DNA from: Thoreauomyces humboldtii
Taxonomy: Eukaryota > Chytridiomycota > Chytridiomycetes > Spizellomycetales > Powellomycetaceae
Length of the DNA: 10,124 nt
Direction of reading: 5' to 3'
Assembly (NCBI GenBank): GCA_027596035.1
Contig: JADGJA010000826.1
Location: 1 to 10,124, forward strand
The position numbers and the translations under genes were made by a program. Under the pieces are notes generated by a model that was not told the origin of the DNA, searched no databases, and was given only the letters and a program-made list of their open reading frames with translations. This document shows positions 1 through 7,760 of this stretch, piece by piece (position 1 is the first letter of the stretch; every line of letters begins with the position of its first letter).

Positions 1-25
1 CCCCCCAACTCGTGTTTCCCCGCAG

Positions 26-451
26 TTCGGAAAGAAGGTGCAGCAGGAAAAGCTCGCAGAGCGCGTCAAGTCCAAGAAGTCGGAGATGGAGAAGGTCAAG
101 GTGGCACGCAAGAAGCACGCCTCCTCCGACAACTCCCGCGAGGACGCCGACGACGAGTTCGGCGTCACCATCGACGACTCGATCGACACGACGGGACGAG
201 GTGGACGGGGCGGCGGCGGCGGTGCGCCCGAGAACTCGAAGAGGAAGAGAAAGGACGAGAAGTTTGGGTTCGGGGGACAGAAGCGACACAAGAAGTCCAA
301 CACGGCGGAAAGCGTGTCCGACATGCAAGGGTTCTCGACGAGGAAGATGAAGAGCGGGTCCGGGCAGGCGTTCGCGGGAAAGGGAAAGGGAAAGCCGCAA
401 GGCGCAAAGCCTAGGCCAGGAAAGGCGCGTCGTCAAACAACGCGGAAGTAG
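26..451 (+). CDS. EBP2: EBP2 ribosome biogenesis protein, 3' terminal exon (5' partial)
   Basis: This is the C-terminal part of the nucleolar protein Ebp2 (EBNA1BP2 family), which in yeast is needed for pre-rRNA processing and 60S subunit assembly. The window opens in an intron whose acceptor (CCCCGCAG) ends at base 25. The exon then reads in frame for 141 residues to a TAG at 449-451. It begins FGKKVQQEKLAERVKSKK, the typical Ebp2 coiled, basic segment. It continues through an acidic stretch, an RGG-like glycine run, the family hallmark KFGFGGQKRHKKSN, then SDMQGFSTRKMK and a Lys/Arg-rich tail ending PGKARRQTTRK. These elements stand in the same order as I know from yeast Ebp2. The basic tail fits nucleolar and RNA binding. 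The glycine run is probably a local expansion. The N-terminal exons lie outside the window. The gene converges on the minus-strand transcript to its right. Confidence 0.9.
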   Translation, partial: FGKKVQQEKLAERVKSKKSEMEKVKVARKKHASSDNSREDADDEFGVTIDDSIDTTGRGGRGGGGGAPENSKRKRKDEKFGFGGQKRHKKSNTAESVSDMQGFSTRKMKSGSGQAFAGKGKGKPQGAKPRPGKARRQTTRK

Positions 452-490
452 TCATTTTCTTGCTCATTATTCATATTCATCATCTATCAT

Positions 491-865
491 CTATCGTGGA
501 GCGTGACGACGAGCGGAATCGACTTCCTCCTGAGGGTTTGCATAATGCACAGCGGGACCGCACGGATCCTGTGACTCTCCCGCTGAACTCTGGACTGTCT
601 CAAGCGAAGACGAAGCGGAGAGCATCCAGAGAATGAAATCCAGGTACAAGCAATAGGTACAAGCAAGTGGCGAATGGGCAGATATGAAGCAAAAAGCGAC
701 GATGGTATTATCGAGAACAAGATACGAGAAGCAAAAAAAGAAGGGAAACCCTCCACTCGCTGCCTCGTTCTGAAAAAAAAGCCGGGGAACAAGTGAGAAG
801 CGTAGACTCTCTGCATTTACACCGGCTGGGGACGGTTCGCCTCCCGTGAGGGAAGCAAGCTGCAT
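491..865 (-). CDS. Small hydrophobic hypothetical protein (first ORF of the spliced minus transcript)
   Basis: On the minus strand an ORF starts at the ATG at 865-863 and runs 124 codons to a TAG at 493-491. It would be the first ATG met by ribosomes on the predicted spliced transcript. A 51-nt intron (820-770: donor GTAAAT, acceptor CTTTTTTTTCAG) lies inside it. Removing it keeps the frame and gives 107 residues. The middle of the protein is rich in Phe, Leu, Ile, Cys and Tyr (for example GGFPFFFCFSYLVLDN), so a membrane segment is possible. The C-terminal part is polar. I know no family that matches. Its reality depends on the transcript model; it could equally be a chance ORF in the 3' part of a non-coding RNA. 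Confidence 0.25.
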   Translation of the reverse strand: MQLASLTGGEPSPAGVNAESLRFSLVPRLFFQNEAASGGFPFFFCFSYLVLDNTIVAFCFISAHSPLACTYCLYLDFILWMLSASSSLETVQSSAGESQDPCGPAVHYANPQEEVDSARRHAPR

Positions 866-1109
866 TACCTACAGAAGAGACAAAAGACATAAAGAAGCGA
901 GACAGAAACTGTACCAGGTATCATGCGGCACCCCCAGACGAGGTCTATTTTTCCACTGTGATTCGGATCCTCCAGAAACTCCGGTCTTACAACAAAAGTG
1001 GCCAGGAGTATCCTCAGGCTCCCTGATAAGAGAGAAGGAGAGAGAATCGAACCGGTCAGAGAAAGGAGGGATAGGGAAGGCGTGGGAGCATTAGCGATGG
1101 TGGACTTGC

Positions 1110-1460
1110 CAATCCCGGAAGCCCAGAGAGCCCGAAGCTTCGGTTGGCACCGATGAGCCTGAAGATCTTGGGGCGCCTGAGAAAGAGAGAGAGAAGATGG
1201 TAAGAGAAGCGAGCAATGAAAATAAAGGCAACGATGATACTGTGACTTACCAATCCACAAAGCCCAGAGTGCCTGGATGCTTTGGTTGGCTCGTCCGGCC
1301 CCGAAGCAAGGCCACTGAAAAGTGAAGCCTTGAAGTCCCCTGGAACAGAAACAGAAGAGAAGGACGATCAGAGAGTAGAACAGTGAAGCGTGACAACAGC
1401 GAAGAGACTGTGGACTTACCAATCCTAGGAGCCCAGAGAGTAGGAAGCTCAGCTGGTATG
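1110..1460 (-). repeat. Tandem exon-end/splice-donor repeat, three copies
   Basis: Three diverged copies of one unit end at 1420, 1251 and 1110 on the minus strand. Each reads approximately CTCTGGGCTNNNNGGATTG, followed directly by a donor GTAAGTC, GTAAGTC or GCAAGTC and then CAC or CCAC. Similarity extends upstream into the exon: GAGCCAACCAAAGC in one copy and GGTGCCAACCGAAGC in the next. The copies are 169 and 141 bases apart, the size of one exon plus one intron. The simplest reading is duplication of an exon-intron module in place. Exon starts and intron interiors have diverged more than the donor-proximal exon ends. Confidence 0.6.
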
Positions 1461-1849
1461 GACGTCGAAAGATTGCAGATGGCACGAAAGCTTCAGCTGG
1501 TACGTGGACGATGGGAGATGCCAGATGGCGCGTTGCCAAGTGGTGTGAGGCCTGAAACGAGAGAACAAACTGTGAGAAGCAAGGAATCAATGACTTGATG
1601 CAGCCCCGCGTAAGCTCAACAACATGAACACTTACGAGATGACCGAGGAATGCCTCGCGCGAGATGAAGCTGCGCAGCAGTGGTCGGATGTAAATGTCGT
1701 TCGGGTGCGCGATCGAGGCAGGTAAGAGATGGGACTGGATGCCGAGCGTGCGGTTGAAGCCAAGGACCAAAACGGCTGGGTAGGTCTTCCTGCGTTGGGT
1801 ATGGATGAGATGGGAGCGCGAAGGAGACGGGTCGAGATGCCTGCCTCCT

Positions 1850-1856
1850 TTATATA
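1850..1856 (-). promoter_or_regulatory. TATA box for the minus-strand transcript
   Basis: The minus strand reads TATATAA here, with a splice donor chain starting about 215 bases downstream. Transcription would be expected to start roughly 25-40 bases further on, near 1815-1825. No ATG occurs on the minus strand between this box and the first donor at 1635. That fits a promoter feeding a spliced leader rather than a direct coding start. The assignment rests on the motif and its position only. Confidence 0.5.
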
Positions 1857-1869
1857 CGGGGCAGAGCAA

Positions 1870-2566
1870 CGCGGCAAACCCAAGTTAGGGCTCGGTCGTC
1901 CTTGGGGCCGACAGCGGACCTCTTTCGACGTCTCGACTGAGGTATGATACAATTGCATACAATGAGAGGGGACTGACTCCTGCATGCATGATGGATACTT
2001 TAAAACACTCTAGTGCTCTTTTGCGCTGTTTACCGCGTATTAGAAAGGCTTTTGTTATGGAGATGATCGGATCGGTCCCGCTGCGATTGGCCAAAGGAGC
2101 AGCAAACACACTTGCTGGAAACTCACATTCTGGTATATTTTCGAGGGCCACTGTCTACCGTGCCAGCCTCGTGATGCCCCGCTCCACAAGACGGGGCAGA
2201 GCTTACATGCCCACAAGGCAGCAGGCGGCCTTGTCTACAGTATCGTACCCGTCTGCATGTACAATCGTATAGTAATAGCTGGTGCGGCAATCAGCAGCAG
2301 CAGCAGCAGCCGAAAACAAGCAGGCGATGACGTTGTTGAGACTTTGTGAGCGTTTTCTACTTGCTGGTTCTTCGTTCTCGCCGCCTTTTCACACCCCGCT
2401 CCTTCCCATCCCCACTTTGGCAATTATTAGGGGCACTTCACCTCACACTCCCTCTTCTTCGTTCACAGGGCGTTCGTCTCAATCCATATCGCGCGACCGG
2501 AGCATTCTTAATCCCATCTGCATCTGCTCTGCACATCCCATCGATCGGTGGCTTGCCGTCCATACA
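1870..2566. other. Divergent intergenic region with promoter elements and an AGC microsatellite
   Basis: About 700 bases separate the minus-strand TATA box from the start codon of the PX-associated-type gene. The region holds an inverted CCAAT box (ATTGG at 2086-2090), a TTTAAAA motif near 2000, a seven-base-pair inverted repeat (2175-2181 with 2192-2198) and an AGC repeat at about 2292-2310. A short plus ORF at 1988-2272 and several minus ORFs have no recognisable features. I see no convincing gene here. The right end, from about 2327, is probably the 5' untranslated region of the downstream gene or an extended N-terminus (see that gene). Confidence 0.4.
2292..2310 (+). repeat. AGC trinucleotide microsatellite
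   Basis: About six consecutive AGC units lie just upstream of the probable leader of the next gene. No start codon precedes them in frame, so they are unlikely to be translated. Such tracts are often length-polymorphic between strains. Confidence 0.8.
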
Positions 2567-4813
2567 ATGTTCAACGCGTTTGCATCGACCTGGTCCGCCT
2601 TCGCAGGACCTCCTGCCACCCCGTCTCGGCAATCCACACCTGATTCCTCCGCCGATGTGCTTCAGGATGACCCTTTACCTCTCCTATCTCAGGATGGCCC
2701 CGTGTCCATGCTCCCACCAGCAGACGCGCTACGCGAGTTCACATTGGCCCAAGGAGCCGAGTTTCAACTCGTTCACACCCCGGCGAGACCCGACCTCTTC
2801 GACATGCATCCGCTGTACCTCTCCAGTTCTCTGAACCATCGAACCGAGGCCCTCAGGAACGATGTCCTCCGTGCTCATCTGTTCCAGCAGGTGCTCTCGG
2901 TCGAGTACGCCACGTCTTACGGAAGGAACGCTACCACCCTTACCGTGGCCCCGCTGGGGCACGCGACCGCCATAGCACAGGCTGCCTCTCCTGATGTCTC
3001 GAACAAGTATCCGGGATCGAATAAACTTCCTCCCATCACGCGAGCCCTGTATGTCAGGGTTCTCCGGAATATGCCCATTTTTGCCGGTCGCGGCGATGCC
3101 TTCCTTGCCACAATGGACGCTTTTGTTGACAACGAGTTCCTCGAATTTGTGGGTCTCTGGACAAAGGCTACAAAGTTCGACATGCTGGTGAGCACGCGTT
3201 GTGCACGACACCAGAAACTCTTACGCTCTGGCTGAACAAGTTGATTCTGCCGTCAATTCCAGAGTTTCTCCATGCACTACGTTACTCTCTTTACGCATCT
3301 GAAAAACGAGGCGTGGTACGGAGTAGATGACCGATCGGAACATTTGCCTGCCGGATGGGTTGCCCCCATGATGCTACCTTCGTCGCTCTATCCGGAGCTG
3401 CTCACGTATTACCGTGCCGCGCTTCCCGGGGGAGGTACCTTCCGTCTCACCAAACGCATTCCTACGACAGTCGCGGGCAGCCCAGAAGCAACTGCTGAGC
3501 TTCTCCTGCGGCAACACAAGATGGCCGAGTTCACCCGGGCGTGGCGGGATGCTTTGAAACCCGCTTCTGACATTGCTCGGGATCTTGCCTCCAACATGGC
3601 CGACACCCCATTAGACGTCCAGTTTTGGGCAGTAGTAAAGGCGTCCCCGGAGGTAGCGGACATGCCGCCGCGCTGGCAGTCCTTCTTCTATGGACTCGTC
3701 AAAGCTGTTGCCCACACCGTCGACCAGGTCCTCGACGATAACGAGTGGCGACAAAAGTTTGCAAGCATCTGGAAGCGGTTACCTGTGACCATCATGCTCA
3801 CGTCCCTTCGTCTCGTAAACCCTGTCCCCTTCATCGATCGCGTCATCAAGCTTTTCTGTTGGAAGCCGCCGGGCATGTTCTCCCTTCTTCAACGAATCGG
3901 AGGCATGATGGCCGCTACTGACCTTACGAACGCTGCACTCAAGACTCTCGCCAAGCCACTGGACACGCTCACCCGTCTCGCTGTGGAGCGTACGCTCACG
4001 ACTCTACTCCCTGCTGACGCCTCTGGGACCCAAGCCCGCATATCGTCGCAGGATCCACCGGAAACGATCCGTGGAGCTCTGATCGGATCCTCCGATCCAG
4101 CCCTCGCCGATCCCCAGCCCGCGACGATCGCTTACGCGAAGATGTGGATCCGCAAAAAGGAGAAGGACGCATTCGTGGATGCGCTCGGAGGCAGCGCCGT
4201 CACGGATTTCCTGACCCACATGGCTTCGGCGATCCCGCCGCTTCTCGACGAGATATGGGTGTGCGTCGACTTTGCTGCTCTCATGGGAACACTCGTGGAG
4301 TCGGTCACACAGGTCCTCGCTGCTCTGGCCGCGTACGACTCGCCGCCCAGTACCACCCGGGAGGCACAGTCGACCGAGGTGGTCCAGGCTATCTATGAAG
4401 CCCTCTTGCCGTTCTTCAAGGCCGGTCACCCTCTCCTTCATGCTCTCGCCACGAAACCCGGAAAGCACACGGATAACCTGTCCGGCCTTATTGCGCTCGT
4501 CAACTACTTCTTGTCGACCTGTATCGCACCGACGGACGGATCAGCGGCCATCATGGCCCTAGCGGCCGACGCCCGACCCGCCCTAGCAGCTCTCTCGACG
4601 CAGGAGAAGAAGTATTTGTACGAAGAGGTGGATGCCATCATCAAGGTCATGGAGTCCGCTGCAGATCAGAGGGATCCCAGGTTGAAGGAACGACCCGTTT
4701 TGGATTCGCTGGCTCTGAAAGCGTATTGGGTACATTTGGCGAAACAGCTTGCTGGAGACCACATGGTGTCCGAGTCCCACGACATCCCCGCTGGTGACCT
4801 GGATGTGGATTAG
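2567..4813 (+). CDS. PX-associated (DUF3818-type) domain protein, two exons
   Basis: Exon 1 is 2567-3187 and exon 2 is 3263-4813. The 75-nt intron has donor GTGAGC and acceptor AATTCCAG, and splicing joins ML to SFSMHYV in frame. The protein has 723 residues. After a Ser/Pro-rich N-terminus comes a helical region with PPITRALYVRVLRNMPIF (near residue 160). Next is a signature-like block at 383-421, including TSLRLVNPVPFIDRVIKLF and SLLQRIGG. A segment follows with AKMWIRKKEKDAFVDALGG and later AIYEALLPFFKAGHPLLHAL. The order and spacing match what I know of fungal PX-associated proteins (DUF3818 family, related to yeast YPR097W), thought to act at membranes through lipid-binding PX modules. 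No PX domain is visible here. The start is uncertain: an in-frame ATG at 2327 would add 80 residues, and a possible in-frame 123-nt intron (2346-2468) lies in that extension. I chose 2567 because the extension shows no domain. The gene converges on the PPR gene, 156 bases away. Confidence 0.72.
3188..3262 (+). other. Spliceosomal intron of the PX-associated-type gene
   Basis: The intron runs from GTGAGC to TTCCAG, 75 nt. Without splicing the frame from exon 1 reaches a stop at 3233-3235. With splicing the frame stays open for another 516 residues, and protein similarity continues across the junction. Confidence 0.85.
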
Positions 4814-4969
4814 AGTGCATTGACCACCCTCGCACTGGCTAGTTCTATTTCTGTTATTTCTTTTTGGAGACCACATCTACATAGGATTGTAAACTAGAGC
4901 TAATCTCCCTTTTTCTATCTCCCTCTTTACACGCACGCAAAAATGGACCGTATTCCTGTATCTATTTTT
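4814..4969. terminator. Convergent 3' intergenic spacer
   Basis: These 156 bases lie between the stop codons of two convergent genes. The strand is rich in T and C on the plus side (CCCTTTTTCTATCTCCC and TTATTTCTTTTTGG). Both transcripts must end here or overlap tail to tail. No canonical AATAAA signal is obvious on either strand, which is common in fungi. Confidence 0.4.
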
Positions 4970-7447
4970 CTATTCCGGAGGAGCGAAGCCTGTGCTTCGC
5001 GGCACTTTCATCCCCTCCTTCCTGACGACCTTTGCAGTCTGCTGCGTTTTTCTCCGATTTCGCTTGTAAGCTTCTTGTCGTATCTTCTTCTGCTCGTCCA
5101 TCCCAAGGGCCTTCCATCCCCACCAATTGTCGCCCCCAACGCTGGCGACCTTGAGTCTCCTCCTGACCTCGTCCACAGCCGCACCCTCCGCAGATCGAGG
5201 AGTCGGGCACAACTCGAGCAACCGTTTCGCAGGCCCCAGTCGTCCGTCCTCGGCCATGCTGCGTGCCTTCTCCACCAACGAATACACGTCCTTGAACTGG
5301 ACCTGGGGCAGGTAACCCGGGTGCCGGAAGACGCTCGCCTGGTGGATGGTGCTCAAGGCGCCGTCCACGTCGCCGATGCGGACCAGACCGTTGACGACCC
5401 TGACAAAGTTCCGGAACATGTGGGAAGCGCCACGTCCTTCCAGCTCCCGACTTCGCTCCCTGTCCGTCTGCTTCATGGGTCCCTCGAGGGCCTTCTCGCG
5501 TTCGGCGTCCCACGCGAGGATGTCCTTCCATACGTTCAGTCCTTCCGAACGCATGAGGTTCCGGTCGCGGGTGACGCCAGTCAGGAGGCTGGAGCGGGAC
5601 TGACCCGTGGGTTGGAGGCCGTGGGATGTGTAGGCCGTCGAGTGAAAGGGGAGGATGGCGTCCTGGTAATGATTGGCTCGGGAGTAGGCGGTTCGAGTGC
5701 TGAGGATGTCAAAGTAGACGTCGAGGAGACGGGTTGTGATGGGAACCAGCGTTTGTGAATCGGGACCGCCTGTGGTGAGGTAGGTCCAGAGAGTTCGAGT
5801 TTCGGCGAGCAGGTCGCGCGGGAGAGATGATGTGGACGTGAGGCGAAGTGAAGATGAGGAACTGGATTCGACCAAAGCGGAAGGTGCGAGAGGGGCGCTT
5901 TCTTCGGTTGCAGCTGCTGAAGTCGGTGGGGTGTCCGCGCCTGATGGTGATGGTGGCGGCTCCGAAGCGGCCTGCTCAACGTCTCCTACACTCTCGATGT
6001 TGGCCGAGTTCGGTGGAGCCGCGGTCTCCAAGTCATCTGAAGCATTCGCAACACCCTTTGCAGTTCCGTTGGCTTTTTGTGGCCTTCGCGCCACATTAAT
6101 GGCTCGAGCATAGCACTGAAACAGGTGGATGAACGTCCACTCAGTCGGCCGGTACGCCGCGGTCCGACCAGCCGCTTCGTTTCCGTTGGCTGCAGCTACC
6201 GCAGCATCGTAACGATCCATCATGTCGTTCCAGATCATCCTAGCACGCGCTACATCCCCTTGCCCGGCTGCCGCCTGAAAGAGCACGTTGTACGTGTGCG
6301 TATTGGGAAGAAAACCCTCCGCGACCATCTGCTCCAGCAGTTGGAATGCCTCGAGGTAGTAATCGCTTCGGGACCCGCATGCTTTGATGAGCGCCGTGAA
6401 GGTAACCTCCGTAGGCGAGAGTCCGTTTTGCGCCATTTCCTGGAAAAGGTCCAAAGCACGCTCCGCCTCCTTTCCCTTCGCGCAAGCAGCGATCATGAGC
6501 GAGTAGCTTATGGCGTCCGGTTGGTAGAACTCGCTTCGCATGTGATCGAAGGTTGCCCATGCTCGCTTGATATCGTTGGCTTGAATACAACCCTTCATGA
6601 GCGAGGAGAAGATGTGCTGGGACGGCTGGACGCCGGACTTCTTCATATCCTCATACACCTTGAATGCTGCATTCAGCTCCCTCTTACGAATGTGTGCGTG
6701 AACGAGGATGCCATACGTAATGATGTCGGGTTTCAAATTCTTCTCCAACACCTCGCCAAACAGTCGCTGGACGGCCTCCAGATCGTTCGCGCGACAGTAC
6801 GCGTCCATGAGATGGTTATAGGCAATCAGGTCCGGTTCCAAATTGTTTAAAGAAATCATGTCAAACGCCTGTTGAGCTTCCTGTGGCCTTTGGGTGAGAG
6901 CGTTGACCTGTATCACTCGACTGATGTCCACCAGGTTCGGAAGCTGAGACGCTGCCTGCCGCACAGCCTTCTCGCGCGTCGTCTGCAGCGCCGTCATCTT
7001 CTCTTCTCCAGAATTGGTAAACTTCAAGTAGAGACGAGAAAGGTAATCTGGATCCAGTTTCAATGCTGCTGCTGCGCCGGGACCCGTAAGAGATGAAGAC
7101 GTCTGAACCGGGGCGTTGAGGGCGGCGTAGAGGTCCTCCATGTCTGCGTCCTCGACGGCTATATCAAGATCTTTGCCCATCTCCTGCATCTGCGAGTTCG
7201 TCTCCTGACGCAGGGCCAGCTCTCGGGAGTTGCTGAGTGGTCGGGGTCGTCGTGGAGGAAGATTCCGATTTGGGCCTACGCGACGGACATTCTGCCGTGG
7301 TCCCCCACTGTAGTCTCGCTGGGATGACTGTGATATGCAGGTACAGGAAGCCGCCGCGGGTCCTCCCAGTGTGGATATCGGATGGCGTGGAAGTGATCTA
7401 GTCGTTGCGCGGGACACCAGTGACAGCTTCGGAGCGACGCACGCCAT
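4970..7447 (-). CDS. Mitochondrial pentatricopeptide repeat (PPR) protein
   Basis: This is an uninterrupted ORF of 825 codons (ATG at 7447-7445, TAG at 4972-4970). PPR proteins bind organellar RNA and control its stability, processing or translation. The N-terminus is Arg/Ser-rich and lacks acidic residues (MACVAPKLSLVSRATTRSLP), typical of a mitochondrial targeting sequence. From residue 206 there are back-to-back 35-residue units: 206-240, 241-275, 276-310, 311-345, then 346-381 and 382-417. Each opens like YNHLMDAYCR or YGILVHAHIR and ends in a Pro or Pro-Asp; a partial unit is at 435-449. A Ser/Pro/Ala/Thr-rich linker at about 455-545 separates them from a helical C-terminal region, with a PPR-like stretch at 673-715 and a very basic tail. 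I cannot assign it to a named fungal PPR gene. It is divergent from NCS6, sharing a 313-base promoter region. Confidence 0.9.
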   Translation of the reverse strand: MACVAPKLSLVSRATTRSLPRHPISTLGGPAAASCTCISQSSQRDYSGGPRQNVRRVGPNRNLPPRRPRPLSNSRELALRQETNSQMQEMGKDLDIAVEDADMEDLYAALNAPVQTSSSLTGPGAAAALKLDPDYLSRLYLKFTNSGEEKMTALQTTREKAVRQAASQLPNLVDISRVIQVNALTQRPQEAQQAFDMISLNNLEPDLIAYNHLMDAYCRANDLEAVQRLFGEVLEKNLKPDIITYGILVHAHIRKRELNAAFKVYEDMKKSGVQPSQHIFSSLMKGCIQANDIKRAWATFDHMRSEFYQPDAISYSLMIAACAKGKEAERALDLFQEMAQNGLSPTEVTFTALIKACGSRSDYYLEAFQLLEQMVAEGFLPNTHTYNVLFQAAAGQGDVARARMIWNDMMDRYDAAVAAANGNEAAGRTAAYRPTEWTFIHLFQCYARAINVARRPQKANGTAKGVANASDDLETAAPPNSANIESVGDVEQAASEPPPSPSGADTPPTSAAATEESAPLAPSALVESSSSSSLRLTSTSSLPRDLLAETRTLWTYLTTGGPDSQTLVPITTRLLDVYFDILSTRTAYSRANHYQDAILPFHSTAYTSHGLQPTGQSRSSLLTGVTRDRNLMRSEGLNVWKDILAWDAEREKALEGPMKQTDRERSRELEGRGASHMFRNFVRVVNGLVRIGDVDGALSTIHQASVFRHPGYLPQVQFKDVYSLVEKARSMAEDGRLGPAKRLLELCPTPRSAEGAAVDEVRRRLKVASVGGDNWWGWKALGMDEQKKIRQEAYKRNRRKTQQTAKVVRKEGMKVPRSTGFAPPE

Positions 7448-7760
7448 GATTGCGGATCCGATACGAGACCAATGGCGACGAGCACGTGAGTGATGATTGA
7501 CCGTAAGGTGACCGCTGGAGGAAACTGACGCCTTGTTGAAAGTGTGTCTTGTGGCTGCTGGTCGCTCTTCGAGGAGCTAGAGTATCGAATGCCTTTCTGC
7601 TCTGTTCGCAAGGGGGTCCTCTACTGTGGTCTTTTTCCAAAGAAAAAGATCCCTCTGTGTCAAACTGCGCTTTTTCCTCAACGGTTGCAGCAACCCCTCA
7701 ACAAGGAACCCATTGCCACTCAGAACTCTTCTGCAAGGCTCTCTACTGGGAAGGAAGATC
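7448..7760. promoter_or_regulatory. Bidirectional promoter with CCAAT box and CACGTG E-box
   Basis: The start codons of the divergent PPR and NCS6 genes are 313 bases apart, so both promoters and 5' leaders must fit here. CCAAT occurs at 7469-7473 and the palindrome CACGTG at 7483-7488, ten bases apart, close to the PPR start. In fungi CCAAT is bound by the HAP complex, which controls many mitochondrial genes, and CACGTG by bHLH factors such as Cbf1 or Pho4. Factor assignment is inference. No clear TATA box is seen. Confidence 0.45.

Larger units (their letters stand above)
491..1860 (-). ncRNA. Putative spliced minus-strand transcript with duplicated leader exons
   Basis: I do not recognise this locus. 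Splice signals on the minus strand form a coherent chain. A TATA box lies at 1850-1856. Exon 1 runs from about 1820 to 1636 with donor CTC|GTAAGT. Later predicted exons are 1551-1420, 1339-1251, 1176-1110, 1022-991, 868-821 and 769 onwards. Introns are 84, 80, 74, 87, 122 and 51 nt, with pyrimidine-rich tracts before CAG or TAG acceptors. Donors are GTAAGT, GTAAGT, GTAAGT, GCAAGT (a GC-AG intron), GTAAGA and GTAAAT. The first five exons, about 500 nt, hold no ATG. The repeated exon ends fall in different reading phases because the exon lengths are 132, 89 and 67. That argues against a conserved protein across them and for an untranslated leader or a non-coding RNA. The first ATG in the model opens the small ORF at 491-865. 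The early introns are better supported than the last two. The transcript 3' end is not visible. Confidence 0.45.

Noticed and set aside
1021..1420. The purine-rich plus strand, considered as a degenerate mobile element or satellite.
   Set aside because: There are no terminal repeats, target duplications or transposase remnants. The richness is accounted for by polypyrimidine tracts of introns on the other strand.
865..1869. A 334-codon open frame on the minus strand, which could be taken for a large protein gene.
   Set aside because: It runs through several strong donor/acceptor pairs, its apparent start lies upstream of the TATA box, its composition is low-complexity Ser/Leu, and it matches no family. 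It is better explained by pyrimidine-rich introns that lack stop codons.
2175..2198. A seven-base-pair inverted repeat (TGCCCCG / CGGGGCA) with a ten-base loop, considered as a structured RNA or operator.
   Set aside because: It is a single short stem with no conserved surrounding structure, and stems of this size are common by chance. It is not a tRNA.
1988..2272. A 94-codon plus-strand ORF starting MMDTLKHSSALL.
   Set aside because: It has no family resemblance, no splice or promoter support of its own and ordinary intergenic composition. It could be real but cannot be supported.
4004..4468. A 154-codon minus-strand ORF.
   Set aside because: It is antisense to the conserved part of the PX-associated-type gene and shows no recognisable motif.
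4943..5758. A 271-codon plus-strand ORF.
   Set aside because: It is antisense to the PPR coding sequence, whose repeats and targeting peptide are clear. It has no domain and follows the GC-rich codon pattern of the opposite strand.
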